Source: an uncultured Kordiimonas sp.
GTDB taxonomy: Bacteria; Pseudomonadota; Alphaproteobacteria; Sphingomonadales; Kordiimonadaceae
Direction: 5' to 3'
DNA length: 64,000 bases
Assembly (NCBI GenBank): GCA_947492375.1
Contig: CANLMI010000003.1
Coordinates: 186,001-250,000 of the forward strand
The notes under the pieces were generated by a model. The model saw only the letters and a list, made by a program, of their open reading frames with translations. It was not told where the DNA came from and made no database searches. This document shows, piece by piece, positions 53,568 through 61,871 of the stretch (its first letter is position 1; every line of letters begins with the position of its first letter). A program made the translations under genes and the position numbers.

Positions 53568-54653
53568 CTAAAATTTCAGAATATGCCCGTCTTTCGGGTT
53601 TACCTTACCGGATAGAATAGTGCGGTAAATCTCATCCATCGCGTCTAACCCGTTATGTTCGATAATGTTTGTCCATCCGCTTGCACGGTTAATGAAACGC
53701 AGCCACGCACAGCCAACACGTTCATTGAGGCCATCCGGGCCCCATTCTTTGGTGCGCTTCTGGCCTTGTGCTGGCGCAAAGAAAAGCGTTGGTTTGGCGC
53801 CAGGCAGCTCACCAGCACCTGCTTGTGCATCCCAGTGTGAAGCACCAACAGAACAGCTATATTTCAGATTGTCATTGATATGATGGTGAAGTTTCTCACG
53901 TAGTTCGCCGTTACCTGCCATATCGACGAAAACAGCCGGTGATGATGCATCAATTGTCGTGAGGTCATCATAAGTAACTACAGAATGATAACAATTAAGA
54001 CTTTTGGTAAAATCCACGTTGCCGGGCGATGTAAGGCCAATAACTTCAATACCTTCGCGCTCGTGTAATAAGAAAGCAAGGCCGTATGCTGTTTTACTCG
54101 ACGCGCTCGAGAGGATGATGCGTTTCGCGCCGAAAAATTCGTTATCAGCCATAAAATCATCAATCAAAAATGATGTCATGAATAAAGGCCGGAATAGCAT
54201 CTGTAGCTCTTCACCATCCGGGTTATAACCCGGGTCATTTGTTGTGCGGACATAGTGGTTATAAATCGGGCTGAGGTGCGAGCGATGCTTAGCCACATCC
54301 ATAAAGCCAGCAGATGAGCATTTACCAGCAGTAACCTTCAGGTGTGAAGACATAGGATAATAGCCGTAAAAGCGTTCTCCTACTTTCACGTCATTTGAGT
54401 TTGATGCGATTACATTTGCAAAACCCCAAACAGGTACGCTGCCATAGCCATCATGTACGGGAAAGAAATCCCAATATTGCATACGGTCGCCAAAGGCTGC
54501 GTAGGTGATATTGTTGGCTGTTAAAGCGAAGTGATCAACCGCCATAATGACTTCGTCTGCGTTAAGGCCGGTGTCGATACTGGTTTTTTTCTGTTCAGTT
54601 CTAAAAAGATCGGTTCGATCAATATATAGACCATCTACAGCGTGGCTTGTCAT
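53568..54653 (-). CDS. DUF2855 family protein
   Basis: 361 residues without signal peptide. MDR-like build: an N-terminal GroES-like part (VIMAVDHFALTANNITYAAFGDRM, PVWGFANVIAS, VGERFYGYYP), then a Rossmann-type part (ILSSASSKTAYGLAFLL, GLTSPGNV). DUF2855 is uncharacterised; a quinone-oxidoreductase-like NADPH role is inferred from the fold. Monocistronic. Confidence 0.87.
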   Translation of the reverse strand: MTSHAVDGLYIDRTDLFRTEQKKTSIDTGLNADEVIMAVDHFALTANNITYAAFGDRMQYWDFFPVHDGYGSVPVWGFANVIASNSNDVKVGERFYGYYPMSSHLKVTAGKCSSAGFMDVAKHRSHLSPIYNHYVRTTNDPGYNPDGEELQMLFRPLFMTSFLIDDFMADNEFFGAKRIILSSASSKTAYGLAFLLHEREGIEVIGLTSPGNVDFTKSLNCYHSVVTYDDLTTIDASSPAVFVDMAGNGELREKLHHHINDNLKYSCSVGASHWDAQAGAGELPGAKPTLFFAPAQGQKRTKEWGPDGLNERVGCAWLRFINRASGWTNIIEHNGLDAMDEIYRTILSGKVNPKDGHILKF

Positions 54654-55053
54654 GGCTTGTTTTCCTCTCGTATAAATCTGGCGGTGGTGGTGTTGCCGTC
54701 TGAGCTCTTATATAAAGTATTAAGCCACTGCTGTTGCCATTAATCAAGAACATTAATTCAGCTTGGCGCTAAATTGAAGCGAATCACAAATAATGTTTAA
54801 TCGTTTGGTTATGCTGATAAAAATCGTAGCTTGGGGCCTGTTTTTCTAAACTAAAGATCATCTCACCGTACTTTCAGAACATACTATCTATTATTACTGT
54901 TAATATGGCTGTTTCCTTTACTTGCGCTTTGATTTTTGCACCTTAAAGCGTTAGGTATATAGCCGCGTTGATAATGATGCTTACTGGGGTTGGTAGTTAT
55001 CGAAAGCGCAAAAGTAGAACATAGTTTAGTCACAGTTACCCTAGGGGGATGAA
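54654..55053. other. Divergent intergenic region
   Basis: 400 bp between the DUF2855 and M13 peptidase genes. AT-rich, holds both promoters. Ends in AGGGGG 5 nt before the peptidase ATG. No repeat or structure noticed. Confidence 0.55.
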
Positions 55054-57156
55054 ATGACAAGAAAATCACTTTTAAAATTATCAGCAGCGGCGTCTGTTCT
55101 GATGATTGCAGCATGCGGGAATGCTGGTACAACAAACAATAATGAAGCGAGTGAAGCATCAGCGGTTGTTGCAGAAAAAGCAAAGCCAGAACTTGGTGCA
55201 TTTGGTATTGACCTTACAGCTCAAGATACAAAAATTAAGCCTGGTGATGATTTCAACATGTTTGCAAACGGCACATGGGATGCAAATTTTGAAATTCCTA
55301 AGCAGTTTACAAGCTATGGTGCATTCACTGTACTCTTTGAGCGCTCAGAAGAGCGTATCAAAAATATTATTGATGAACTTGCAGCAACAGAATCTGCAAA
55401 TGGTTCATTAGAGCAAAAAGTTGGCGATTATTACAATAGTTATATGGATACTGCCAAAGCGAACGAGTTAGGTATTGATCCAATCCGCGGTGATATTGCT
55501 GCCATTGATGGTATAAGCAATATTGCTGACCTTACAGTAATGCTTGGCCGGGCTGGTGAATTAGCATTAAATTCACCGATTTTTGGTGGTATTGGTAATG
55601 ACCGTCAGAACCCTGACCGCTTTCAGATAAATGTTGGTTATGGTGGCCTTGGCCTTCCTGACCGCGATTATTATCTCGAAGACAACGAGCGCTTCAATAA
55701 TATCCGTGCAGCTTACAAAGCGCATATTGCTGAGATGCTTGGGTTTGCCGATATTGCTGATGCAGAAGCAAAAGCAGATGCTATTATTGCTCTAGAGACA
55801 AAATTAGCTGAAAATCAGTGGAAGCGCGCAGACCGCCGTGACCGCGATAAAACGTATAACCCGACATCATATGATGATTTCAAAGCAAAATTCACGGGCT
55901 TTGACTGGGATGCCTTTATGACAGCAAACGGTATTGAGTCAGTTTCTGACCTCAATGTTGTTCACCCAGAGCCTATAATGGCTGCAATTGGCATTGTTAA
56001 TGATACACCACTTGATACATGGAAAGCGTATCTGACATATCATCTGATTTCAAATCGTGCTGGCCTTCTCTCTGAAGAGATCGACAATGCAAACTTTGAA
56101 TTCTTCAATAAAACTTTACGCGGACAACCAGAGCAGCGGGAACGCTGGAAACGCGGTGTAGCGCGTGTTGGTGGTACAAACAGCCTTGGCTTTGCCCTTG
56201 CAAAGATTTATGTAGATCGCCATTTCCCAGCTGCAGCGAAAGCAGAAATGACGGATTTGGTTGAAAATCTACGTACAGCACTGGGCCAACGTATTGACGG
56301 CCTTGATTGGATGGGGGCTGACACCAAGGTGGAGGCACGTAAGAAGCTTGCTTCATTCTTCCCTAAAATTGGCTATCCAGACGTATGGCGTGACCTCTCA
56401 GGTATTGAGATCGTGGCAGGTGATTTGGTTGGTAACGCCAAACGCGTTGCAAAATTCTTCCGTGATGACCAACTGGCTAAATATAACGCTGGCGAGAAAA
56501 CTGACCGTAATCGTTGGGGCATGACACCACAAACTGTGAATGCCTATTATAATCCATCTTTCAATGAGATTGTATTCCCGGCAGCAATCCTGCAAGCACC
56601 GTTCTTTGATCTGGCGGCTGACCCTGCGGTTAACTACGGCGGTATTGGTGCAGTAATCGGTCATGAAATGGGCCACGGGTTTGATGATCAGGGTTCCAAG
56701 TCTGATTATGCTGGTATCCAGCGTAACTGGTGGACTGATGAAGACCGCGCTAACTTTGATGCGAAAACAAAAGCACTTGCTGCTCAGTATAATAAATACG
56801 AGCCAGTAGAAGGTACATTTGTTGACGGTACATTTACACTTGGTGAGAATATTGGTGACCTTGGTGGCCTTTCAATGGCGTATCATGCTTATAAATTGTC
56901 GCTTGGTGGTAAAGAAGCCCCTGTGATTGATGGCCTTACTGGTGATCAGCGTTTCTTCCTTGCATGGGCACAGGTATGGAAATCGAAAACACGCGATGAA
57001 GCGCTTGTCGCACGCATGAAATCTGATCCGCATGCGCCGAACCAATACCGTATTAACGGTGTCGTTCGTAATATGCAGGAATGGTATGATGCCTTTGGTA
57101 TCACTGAAGGTGATGCGCTTTATCTGGCACCTGAAGAGCGTGTATCAATCTGGTAA
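55054..57156 (+). CDS. M13 family metallopeptidase (neprilysin-like) lipoprotein
   Basis: 700 residues. Lipobox IAAC with lipidated C21, then a Ser/Ala-rich linker. The M13 N-terminal domain (DDFNMFANGTW, DRDYYLEDN) encloses the catalytic domain with zinc site H537, E538, H541 (HEMGHGFDDQG) and E598 (ENIGDLGG). A C-terminal ATPEERVSIW-like end (LAPEERVSIW) replaces the usual CxVW. It degrades small peptides at the periplasmic membrane face. Confidence 0.95.
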   Translation: MTRKSLLKLSAAASVLMIAACGNAGTTNNNEASEASAVVAEKAKPELGAFGIDLTAQDTKIKPGDDFNMFANGTWDANFEIPKQFTSYGAFTVLFERSEERIKNIIDELAATESANGSLEQKVGDYYNSYMDTAKANELGIDPIRGDIAAIDGISNIADLTVMLGRAGELALNSPIFGGIGNDRQNPDRFQINVGYGGLGLPDRDYYLEDNERFNNIRAAYKAHIAEMLGFADIADAEAKADAIIALETKLAENQWKRADRRDRDKTYNPTSYDDFKAKFTGFDWDAFMTANGIESVSDLNVVHPEPIMAAIGIVNDTPLDTWKAYLTYHLISNRAGLLSEEIDNANFEFFNKTLRGQPEQRERWKRGVARVGGTNSLGFALAKIYVDRHFPAAAKAEMTDLVENLRTALGQRIDGLDWMGADTKVEARKKLASFFPKIGYPDVWRDLSGIEIVAGDLVGNAKRVAKFFRDDQLAKYNAGEKTDRNRWGMTPQTVNAYYNPSFNEIVFPAAILQAPFFDLAADPAVNYGGIGAVIGHEMGHGFDDQGSKSDYAGIQRNWWTDEDRANFDAKTKALAAQYNKYEPVEGTFVDGTFTLGENIGDLGGLSMAYHAYKLSLGGKEAPVIDGLTGDQRFFLAWAQVWKSKTRDEALVARMKSDPHAPNQYRINGVVRNMQEWYDAFGITEGDALYLAPEERVSIW

Positions 57157-57184
57157 TTTTGATTATCAGTGTATGAAGAATGTG

Positions 57185-57210
57185 GAAAGGCACCCTTGTG
57201 GTGCCTTTTC
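57185..57210. terminator. Terminator between the peptidase and HDAC-family genes
   Basis: Stem GAAAGGCACC / GGTGCCTTTTC with loop CTTGT, serving the convergent M13 and deacetylase genes. Confidence 0.88.
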
Positions 57211-57233
57211 TATTTCGTGCACTTAAATTGAGG

Positions 57234-58265
57234 TTAAGCGTTTTTCAGCCCCGTCAACATTGCCACAACGTTTTCCCCAAGATCATTGATTGCATAGCCG
57301 CCTTCTAAAATCGTGGCGGTAGGTAGCTGAAGGCCTGTGATCATTTTGCCGATTTTTGTAAAGTCCCCGCGTTCCAGCTTAAAGTGCCCCAAGGGGTCGT
57401 CTTTATACGTGTCTGCACCGAAGGAAACAATGAGTGCATCAGCTTTAAAGTCTTCTATGCGATTAAGGGCGCTTTGCAAGGTTGGCTCATAAGCTTGCCA
57501 ATCTGTTCCTTTGGCGAGAGGAAGGTTTAAAGTATATCCTTCGCCGTTTTTTGAACCAGTTTCGTCAGCATGGCCCATAAAATACGGATACTCATCAACT
57601 GGGTCGCTGTGGATGTTGATAACAAGCACATCTGATCGATCATAAAATATGGCTTGGGTGCCGTTACCGTGGTGGTAATCAACATCTAGAATAGCGATGC
57701 GTTCTTTGCCGTGTGTACGCAAATGCTGGGCGGCGATCGCAGCATTGTTCATGAAACAATAGCCACCATATTGACCGGGCATAGCATGGTGCCCCGGTGG
57801 TCGGGAAAAGGCAAAAGACCTGTTATGGCCATCGAGTAAAGCCTGTGCAGCATTAAGCGCACACTGGGCGCCCTGATAGGCGACAGTATATGTACCTTCG
57901 CAGATTGGTGTGCCGCTATCAAAGGCATAGAGGCCGATTTTACCATCAATATTTCTGGGGCTTACGTCTCGCCGCATATTCGCCCCCGGCCAGCACAGAG
58001 GAAAAATATCACCGCTACGCCCAATAGATTGCCATTCGTTCCATGCCGATTTTAAAAAGTTAATATAGTCAGCTTCGTGAACAGCCAGAATAGGGGATGT
58101 GCCAAAATCATGTACAGGCGGTTGCCAATTGTATCCAGCCTGCTTCAGGGATGTCTCAATAGAAGTTGCACGAGTTGGGTTTTCAAAACATGGCTTGAGT
58201 TCACCGTCTTTGATTTCGCCTGAGCAATTGTGTTTGGCGTGGTGATCGGCGTAATAAATTATCAT
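57234..58265 (-). CDS. Histone deacetylase family protein (acetylpolyamine amidohydrolase-like)
   Basis: 343 residues. Class II HDAC motifs: FSRPPGHHAMPGQYGGYCFMNN, ILDVDYHHGNGTQAIFY (zinc ligands Asp/His), SFGADTYKDDPLG (third zinc ligand) and ILEGGYAIND (catalytic Tyr). Bacterial members deacetylate acetylpolyamines or other acetyl amines, not histones. Monocistronic. Confidence 0.94.
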   Translation of the reverse strand: MIIYYADHHAKHNCSGEIKDGELKPCFENPTRATSIETSLKQAGYNWQPPVHDFGTSPILAVHEADYINFLKSAWNEWQSIGRSGDIFPLCWPGANMRRDVSPRNIDGKIGLYAFDSGTPICEGTYTVAYQGAQCALNAAQALLDGHNRSFAFSRPPGHHAMPGQYGGYCFMNNAAIAAQHLRTHGKERIAILDVDYHHGNGTQAIFYDRSDVLVINIHSDPVDEYPYFMGHADETGSKNGEGYTLNLPLAKGTDWQAYEPTLQSALNRIEDFKADALIVSFGADTYKDDPLGHFKLERGDFTKIGKMITGLQLPTATILEGGYAINDLGENVVAMLTGLKNA

Positions 58266-58522
58266 TGGTAATGTTCCTCAAAATATTGAGGGAAACTTAA
58301 TTGGCAAATCGGGCTGTGACAATCCGTTATTGTATGCTGGTGTGTTAATACTAAATTCAATGATGTAATAGAAAAAAATTCTACAGGAATCATAAAGACT
58401 GTAAAAATTTATTATTGTCTGATATCGTCGCAAGCGGGCTAAATGTTCCCGAAACGGAATCAGGTAACTGGTATGAACCAAATGGTTTGAAACTCGGGGG
58501 TTGAAGATCAGGGAGAACACAA

Positions 58523-59425
58523 ATGCGTTTAATTCAAACGGCTGAAGAACAAGCCGCAGAAGCAACACAGGCAGTTCAGGCTGCCCAACAAGCAGCTGAG
58601 CAAGCTGGCTTTAGTATGGAAAATAGCCAACAATATCTTGAAATGGCGAAAGAATATGGCATGGCAGTTGCCGGCGCTCTTGTCATTCTTATTATTGGTT
58701 TTTGGTTTGCCGGTTTCGTCCGGGGCCGTTTAATGAAATTATTCGCGAGAAGCGATCGGATGGATGAAACAGTATCCAGCTTCCTCGCAAGCCTCGCAAA
58801 ATATGCGATTATGATCGTAACGATCATCGCGGTTCTGGGGCAGTTCGGTGTTGAAGCAACAAGTCTTGTTGCCATTGTTGGTGCTGCTGGCCTTGCTATT
58901 GGCCTTGCCCTTCAAGGAACGCTATCGAATGTTGCTGCTGGCGTGATGCTTCTTATTTTTCGCCCGTTTAAAGTTGGCCAATTTGTCGATGTTGCTGGCC
59001 ATGCAGGGGTTGTAAAAGGGGTAACTCTTTTCGTTACCGAAATGGATACAGGCGATAACAAGCGGATCATTATCCCGAACAGTGCTGTTTGGGGCAGTTC
59101 GATTGTGAATGTTAGTTTCCATGATACGCGCCGTGTCGATTTGGTGTTTGGTATTGGTTATGCTGACGATATCGATAAAGCAATGGACGTGATCAAGAAA
59201 ACTATAGCTGCTGATGATCGCTCTTTTTCTGACCCGGAACCAGTGATTGCAGTGACAAGCCTTGGTGAAAGCTCGGTTGATATTCTTGTTCGCGTTTGGT
59301 GTAAGTCTGGCGATTATTGGGGCCTTAACTGGTCACTTCTTAAAAGCACGAAAGAAGCATTTGATAAGGAAGGCATCAGCATTCCGTATCCTTGCCGCTC
59401 TATTTACATGGAGAAAGGTGAGTAA
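58523..59425 (+). CDS. Small-conductance mechanosensitive channel (MscS family)
   Basis: 300 residues. An Ala/Gln-rich helix (about 5-32) precedes three membrane helices (45-66, 84-103, 112-135); helix 3 carries the Gly/Ala-packed pore pattern AGLAIGLALQGTLSNVAAGVML, as in MscS. The cytoplasmic beta and alpha/beta domains follow. GGGAGA precedes the ATG. Releases solutes upon hypo-osmotic shock. Confidence 0.94.
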   Translation: MRLIQTAEEQAAEATQAVQAAQQAAEQAGFSMENSQQYLEMAKEYGMAVAGALVILIIGFWFAGFVRGRLMKLFARSDRMDETVSSFLASLAKYAIMIVTIIAVLGQFGVEATSLVAIVGAAGLAIGLALQGTLSNVAAGVMLLIFRPFKVGQFVDVAGHAGVVKGVTLFVTEMDTGDNKRIIIPNSAVWGSSIVNVSFHDTRRVDLVFGIGYADDIDKAMDVIKKTIAADDRSFSDPEPVIAVTSLGESSVDILVRVWCKSGDYWGLNWSLLKSTKEAFDKEGISIPYPCRSIYMEKGE

Positions 59426-59456
59426 GTTTAATATGCTTACTGTTTGCAGAATATTT

Positions 59457-59488
59457 AAAGCCCAGCTATTTGGCTGGGCTTTTTTTTA
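59457..59488. terminator. Terminator of mscS, overlapping the convergent stop
   Basis: Stem AAAGCCCAGC / GGCTGGGCTTT with eight T after. The stop codon of the convergent serine hydrolase lies inside it. Confidence 0.93.
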
Positions 59489-60649
59489 TTCGACAAATAT
59501 TTCAAGGAATTTTTTCACAACAGGTGAGTTGTGAACACCCCCTGCATTCAAGGGGGTTGATGACCATAACCCATCGGTATTGGCAAAAACCGCGAGGGTG
59601 GTCTTTTTATCAGGTGCCTTTACCAGATAGCCGGCATAGGCACCGGGCCACCAACCAGAATGCCAAGCGAGGCGATTGCCTTTCCAGTTTTCTACATACC
59701 AACCATAGGCGTAAGGTGCAGGTTTTCCTGTTGCTTCATCGATGGGGGAGGTCCACATTTTTTCACGCAAGTCTGGTGTCAGGATGTCTCCTTGATCGAG
59801 TGCTATCGAATAACGCACAAGGCTCTCTGTACTGGCAATAATGCCAGAACTTGCATTCATTTCCGGGTTTGGGGAGACCGATAAAACCGGCCGTCCGCCT
59901 CGGTCTTTATCAAAGCGGAAGGCCGGGGCAAGGTGGGTTAATACATGGGATTTGTCTGTGTCACGCCAACCAGCAGCAATATTATTCAACTGGCCGGGTT
60001 TCAAGACATAGGTATCAATCCAGTAATCAAAGGGTTTTCCGGTTTTTTCTTCTACCCAATTTGATAGCCTGCCAAATACGACGGGATTATAGAAAAATGA
60101 TGTGCCCGGTTTTCCTTGCACGCGGTGTTGTAATACCTGACGCAGCGTGATGGGCATATCGCATTGTGGTGCTTCGACAAGTGTCCCGTCATCTAGTGTG
60201 CCACCGCCAAATATACTGCCTGAACTTTTTAGCCCTTCACAGCGCTCATCCCAATCACTGAGCTCGGTAAAGTCATCATCCAGACTGATCAATCCGTCAG
60301 CTTCCATATTCAAGAGGGTAGCCGCGGAAAATGTTTTGCTAATTGATGCTACTAGATAGCTTGTATCGGTCGTGGTTGGTTCTTCGGCGTCGTGATCTTG
60401 CCAACCAAGCCCTTCGGAATAAATTATTTTTCCGTCAACAGCGATGGTTGCTGACAGGCTGACAATGCGTTTTTCTTTCCTGTAGGCTTGAATAAATTCC
60501 CTGAATGTAGCGATATTCTGCTGTTGGGATTGTTCAGCATATGCATTAGCAGGTTCTTCCGTTGTAATAGCTGCGACAGGCAAGTTTAGGAAGCTTGTCA
60601 GCAAGAATAAAGCCCCTGAATGGATTACACGGTTGAGTGCCTGATGCAT
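59486..60649 (-). CDS. Serine hydrolase of the beta-lactamase/penicillin-binding family, exported
   Basis: 387 residues with a signal peptide (about 1-28). SxxK motif VASISKTFSA with the catalytic Ser and Lys, a YxN-like FYNPVVFG, and the HSGWWPG (HxG) motif near the C-terminus, typical of class C-like esterases and D-aminopeptidases (family S12). Not enough to infer antibiotic resistance. Converges with mscS. Confidence 0.9.
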   Translation of the reverse strand: MHQALNRVIHSGALFLLTSFLNLPVAAITTEEPANAYAEQSQQQNIATFREFIQAYRKEKRIVSLSATIAVDGKIIYSEGLGWQDHDAEEPTTTDTSYLVASISKTFSAATLLNMEADGLISLDDDFTELSDWDERCEGLKSSGSIFGGGTLDDGTLVEAPQCDMPITLRQVLQHRVQGKPGTSFFYNPVVFGRLSNWVEEKTGKPFDYWIDTYVLKPGQLNNIAAGWRDTDKSHVLTHLAPAFRFDKDRGGRPVLSVSPNPEMNASSGIIASTESLVRYSIALDQGDILTPDLREKMWTSPIDEATGKPAPYAYGWYVENWKGNRLAWHSGWWPGAYAGYLVKAPDKKTTLAVFANTDGLWSSTPLNAGGVHNSPVVKKFLEIFVE

Positions 60650-60734
60650 GATATTACCTCACTGAATTTATATTGTTATTCAGTAGAGGTGAGCATTTGT
60701 GCGCTTAATTTCAAGTTTATGAGCATGATAAACG

Positions 60735-60765
60735 AAAAGGCGACTCTGATACAGAGTCGCCTTTT
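60735..60765 (-). terminator. Terminator of the nitrilase gene
   Basis: Perfect 14-bp stem AAAAGGCGACTCTG / CAGAGTCGCCTTTT with a 3-nt loop, 22 nt past the nitrilase stop on the minus strand. Confidence 0.93.
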
Positions 60766-60786
60766 GATTCTATACTTTACTAAAGG

Positions 60787-61764
60787 CTATTTGAATTTAA
60801 CGCCTGGTTGCGGGGATGTGTTCACATGTAATTCAAACACATCCGGGCGGCTATAGTGGCCATTGGTGTCAAGCGTTTGGCGATGTTCCTTGATCATATT
60901 CATGTCAGCCGTTCCCATGATGATCCCCGTTTGGTCAAATACAGGTTCTGTGATGTATGATCCGTCGGGAGCAATAATGGCACTACCACCATTGTGGATG
61001 AAATCGTTGCTTTCACCCGGCATGGACGCCAGCATATCTTTTGCTGCCGGCTCGTTCACATTTAGTGAAATAAAGCCTTCCATAACTTCGCCTTTGGTTT
61101 TGATTGATCCGGCGGCTGCCACAACGCAGCGCCCTTCAAATGCATAATGACGGCTTGCGACCTGATGCATATCTTTTGCAACAGGCCACTGTGCAATATG
61201 TACGGTTTCAGTTTGGGCATGCATGGTGGCGCGCGCAAGTGGCATCCAGTGCTCCCAGCAAATCAGGCTGCCAAGCACACCCCACGGTGTATCAACAGTC
61301 TCTAATGTTGATCCGTCTCCGCGGCCCCAAACGAGGCGCTCTGTGTAAGTTGGTACAAGTTTGCGGTGTGGAATAGGTTCGTACTCGCCGGGGGTAAAGG
61401 TGAATGTTGTATTATAGACAGTGTTGCCGTCACGTTCGTGTGTACCCAGCACGATAAAGACGCCTGTGCGGTTGGCACAGTCCTGAATACGTTTTAAATG
61501 CTCGTCACCCTGTTGCACGGAATTATCGGCAAGAAGTCTATAAAGTGCCTTAGCGCCCGGATGATCCCAAATGGCAGCATTTGGTGCAAAATCCAGCCAA
61601 ACCGGATAACCCGGCAACCAACATTCTGCGAAGGAAACAATGTTGGCGCCTTTTGACGCTGCTTCTTCGATATGGATGATTGCTTTCTCAACGCTCGCTC
61701 TGAGGTTAAGGAAAACGGGGGCTTCTTGAACAACTGCGACGGTTGGGTTTTCTGTAATCTGCAT
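60787..61764 (-). CDS. Nitrilase (carbon-nitrogen hydrolase family)
   Basis: 325 residues. Catalytic triad E47 (FAECWLPGYP), K135 (HRKLVPTYTERLVWGRGDG) and C169 (LICWEHWMPLAR). The CWEHWMP and HRKLVPTYTER motifs are those of true nitrilases (branch 1), which convert nitriles to acids and ammonia. GAGGAAA precedes the ATG. No signal peptide; cytosolic. Same strand as the serine hydrolase but ended by its own terminator. Confidence 0.94.
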   Translation of the reverse strand: MQITENPTVAVVQEAPVFLNLRASVEKAIIHIEEAASKGANIVSFAECWLPGYPVWLDFAPNAAIWDHPGAKALYRLLADNSVQQGDEHLKRIQDCANRTGVFIVLGTHERDGNTVYNTTFTFTPGEYEPIPHRKLVPTYTERLVWGRGDGSTLETVDTPWGVLGSLICWEHWMPLARATMHAQTETVHIAQWPVAKDMHQVASRHYAFEGRCVVAAAGSIKTKGEVMEGFISLNVNEPAAKDMLASMPGESNDFIHNGGSAIIAPDGSYITEPVFDQTGIIMGTADMNMIKEHRQTLDTNGHYSRPDVFELHVNTSPQPGVKFK

Positions 61765-61871
61765 CGGGTTTCCTCGTTAAACGGGTCACTATTGTTGGTG
61801 GTGTACGCCGATACGAGGAAGAGGTCCATAGTTCATGAACCTCTTTCACCAGTTTGTTATATTTCGCGATC

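Noticed and set aside
58278-58568. 96-codon minus-strand frame before mscS
   Set aside because: Overlaps the mscS start and its ribosome binding site, no recognisable protein features.
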